From Blautia sp. (GTDB lineage Bacteria > Bacillota > Clostridia > Lachnospirales > Lachnospiraceae), in contig JAUUSJ010000100.1 in NCBI GenBank assembly GCA_030841965.1, positions 1 to 15,325 on the forward strand: a stretch of 15,325 nt of DNA. Reading direction: 5' to 3'. Under the pieces are notes generated by a model. That model searched no databases and had not been told where the DNA came from. It worked only from the letters and a program-made list of their open reading frames with translations. Positions 14,084 to 15,325 of this stretch are shown here, piece by piece. The number at the start of each line of letters is the position of its first letter. Within the stretch, counting starts at the first letter, position 1. Made by a program: the position numbers and the translations under genes.

Positions 14084-15214
14084 ATGGATAAGCAAAAGGA
14101 AGAATTATATAAGAGTCAGATGACCTGGGATGACCAAGAGGATCAGGAGTACTTGGCTTCTTCTCCTCGCAGGAATCGAAAGAAGAAACGAAAAAAACCG
14201 CAGATTATTTTATTAAGAATTGTCGGTGTATGTCTTATTTTATGTCTTGTGACGGGCGGTGTTGTTTCTGGATTGAAGTTACAAGGAGAGAAGAAGATAA
14301 AAGAAACCGTTTCCAAAGAAGAGATTGTACTGCCGCAAGGAAATCAGGAAGACGACGGCGAGTATGTGACGTATCACGGGGAGAAATACCGCTATAATGA
14401 GGATTTGATTACGATTTTATTTATGGGAATTGATACGAAATTACAGGGAACTAAGATGGGGATGATTGGTGCAAATGGGCAGGCGGATACGCTGCTTTTG
14501 GCGGTTATCGATTCTAAGAAGGGTGAGATTTCCTTGATTAATATTTCTAGGGATTCGATGGTTGATGTCAATGAGTATAATGTCGAGGGGCAGTTTTTGG
14601 ATACAAAGAGAATGCAGGTCTGTCTGGCGTATGCCTATGGGGATGGCAAGGAAAAGAGTTGTCTCAATACAGTCGATGCGGTGAGTCGATTGATGTACGG
14701 AATGCCAATCCATGCTTATGCGGCGATTGATTACTCGGGGATTGCTGTCTTAAATGACGCTGTCGGAGGAGTGACGGTTGAGGTGTTGGAGGATTTGAGT
14801 ATGGAGGATTCGCAGTTGACGCTTGGGAATATTGTAACTTTATCGGGGGAGCAGGCGCATACTTATGTGAGGAGTAGGAATACGGAGCTCTTGGATTCAA
14901 ATAATCTGCGTATGAGCAGACAGAGACAGTATTTGCAGGCTTTTATTCAGACTACGATGGAGAAGATGAGGAAGGATATTACGTTGCCGATTTCTATATA
15001 TCAGGATTTATCGGATTATTCTGTTACGGATCTTACTGCGTCAGAGGTGGCGTATCTTGCTCCACTTGCTTTGGAGAGTGGGGTTTCAGAGAATGATATG
15101 TATTCGATTGCCGGCGAGGTGGTGAAGGGGGAGGAGTATGCGGAGTTTATTCCGGATGAGGAGGAGTTATTTGAGCTGATTTTGGATTTGTTTTATGATA
15201 AGGTGGTGGAGTGA
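14084..15214 (+). CDS. LytR-CpsA-Psr (LCP) family cell-wall glycopolymer transferase
   Basis: LCP proteins attach lipid-linked anionic or capsular glycans to peptidoglycan at the outer membrane face. The product has a 40-residue basic cytoplasmic segment (RRNRKKKRKKP), a membrane helix (about 42-63), and an extracellular LCP domain. That domain shows ILFMGID (about 110-117), the ADTLLL aspartate (Asp135), the ISRDS block (Arg156-Asp157), IDYSGIAVLNDAVGGV, and LSGEQAHTYVRSRNT with Arg263 and Arg265, then RMSRQRQYLQAF. These residues bind the pyrophosphate of the donor. The length (376) is within the family's usual range. AGGAGA precedes the ATG. It pairs with srtB and, in function, with the initiating sugar transferase upstream. 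Confidence 0.93.
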   Translation: MDKQKEELYKSQMTWDDQEDQEYLASSPRRNRKKKRKKPQIILLRIVGVCLILCLVTGGVVSGLKLQGEKKIKETVSKEEIVLPQGNQEDDGEYVTYHGEKYRYNEDLITILFMGIDTKLQGTKMGMIGANGQADTLLLAVIDSKKGEISLINISRDSMVDVNEYNVEGQFLDTKRMQVCLAYAYGDGKEKSCLNTVDAVSRLMYGMPIHAYAAIDYSGIAVLNDAVGGVTVEVLEDLSMEDSQLTLGNIVTLSGEQAHTYVRSRNTELLDSNNLRMSRQRQYLQAFIQTTMEKMRKDITLPISIYQDLSDYSVTDLTASEVAYLAPLALESGVSENDMYSIAGEVVKGEEYAEFIPDEEELFELILDLFYDKVVE

Positions 15215-15325
15215 GATTTTGAGGAGAGTTGGAGGGGAATTGGAGGGGGACGCAAAGAGAGCCAGTCGATATATGTCCTGAAAACACGTTCGTTCCCACG
15301 ATTTTTCGACATACGCTGATTTTTG
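15215..15325 (+). other. Non-coding 3' edge
   Basis: Nothing coding is visible. Two GTTGGAGGGGA/ATTGGAGGGGGA near-repeats follow the LCP stop codon, then the right copy of the edge repeat, and a T-rich tail. No convincing intrinsic terminator for the srtB-LCP unit is present before the window ends. Confidence 0.6.
15249..15300 (-). repeat. Right copy of the 52-bp inverted edge repeat
   Basis: Read on the minus strand, 15300 back to 15281 is identical to 2-21. The match continues through GGACATAT (15278-15271) to CTCTCTTTGCGTC (15261-15249), which differs from the left copy at one base in that last block. Bases 15301-15325 do not extend the match in a way that can be tested, since the left copy begins at base 2. 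Confidence 0.75.

Noticed and set aside
2..15300. Edge repeats as ends of a composite transposon
   Set aside because: No transposase, recombinase or cargo-like gene lies between them, and the interior is a core housekeeping operon in its normal order.

Overview
The window looks like chromosomal DNA of a low-to-mid GC Gram-positive Clostridia, most likely a Lachnospiraceae-type bacterium. The evidence is the gene order rimP-nusA-rnpM-ylxQ-infB-rbfA-nrnA-truB-ribF, a very long Asn/Arg-rich IF2, a class B sortase, an LCP (LytR-CpsA-Psr) protein, strong GGAGG-type ribosome sites and heavy AGA/AGG arginine use. This assignment is inferred from gene content, not from a database search. All genes I can support lie on the + strand.

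Region 1 (1-388) has no gene. It holds one arm of a 52-bp repeat whose inverted copy lies at the other end of the window, a pair of 26-bp direct repeats, an extended -10 promoter and a leader hairpin ahead of rimP. Region 2 (389-8901) is a compact transcription, translation and RNA-processing operon: RimP (30S maturation), NusA (elongation and termination), RnpM/YlxR, YlxQ (L7Ae-like), IF2, RbfA (30S maturation), NrnA (nanoRNase/pAp phosphatase), TruB (tRNA psi55) and RibF (FMN/FAD synthesis). NusA carries an acidic C-terminal tail built from 24-bp tandem repeats. IF2 carries a basic, Asn/Gln-rich segment containing 42-bp tandem repeats.

Region 3 (8902-15214) is a cell-envelope neighbourhood made of several short transcription units. 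It contains a polyprenyl-phosphate sugar-1-phosphate transferase with an operator-like promoter, a small single-pass membrane protein with a complex leader and a strong terminator, an XRE-family repressor-like protein, an NTP_transf_5-type nucleotidyltransferase behind a tandem 10-bp repeat and an extended -10 promoter, and then class B sortase and LCP protein as a tight pair. The sugar transferase (starting a lipid-linked glycan), the LCP protein (moving such glycans to the wall) and the sortase (anchoring proteins to the wall) form a coherent cell-surface theme. No sortase substrate is present.

Two copies of a palindromic intergenic element (core GGTCAAAAGACCTTTTGA) follow the sugar transferase and nucleotidyltransferase genes. 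I see no phage, IS transposase, CRISPR array, tRNA or rRNA. The most unusual signals are the 52-bp inverted repeat at the window edges, the NusA repeat tail, the two palindromic elements, and a leader-peptide arrangement with two mutually exclusive hairpins ahead of the sortase gene.
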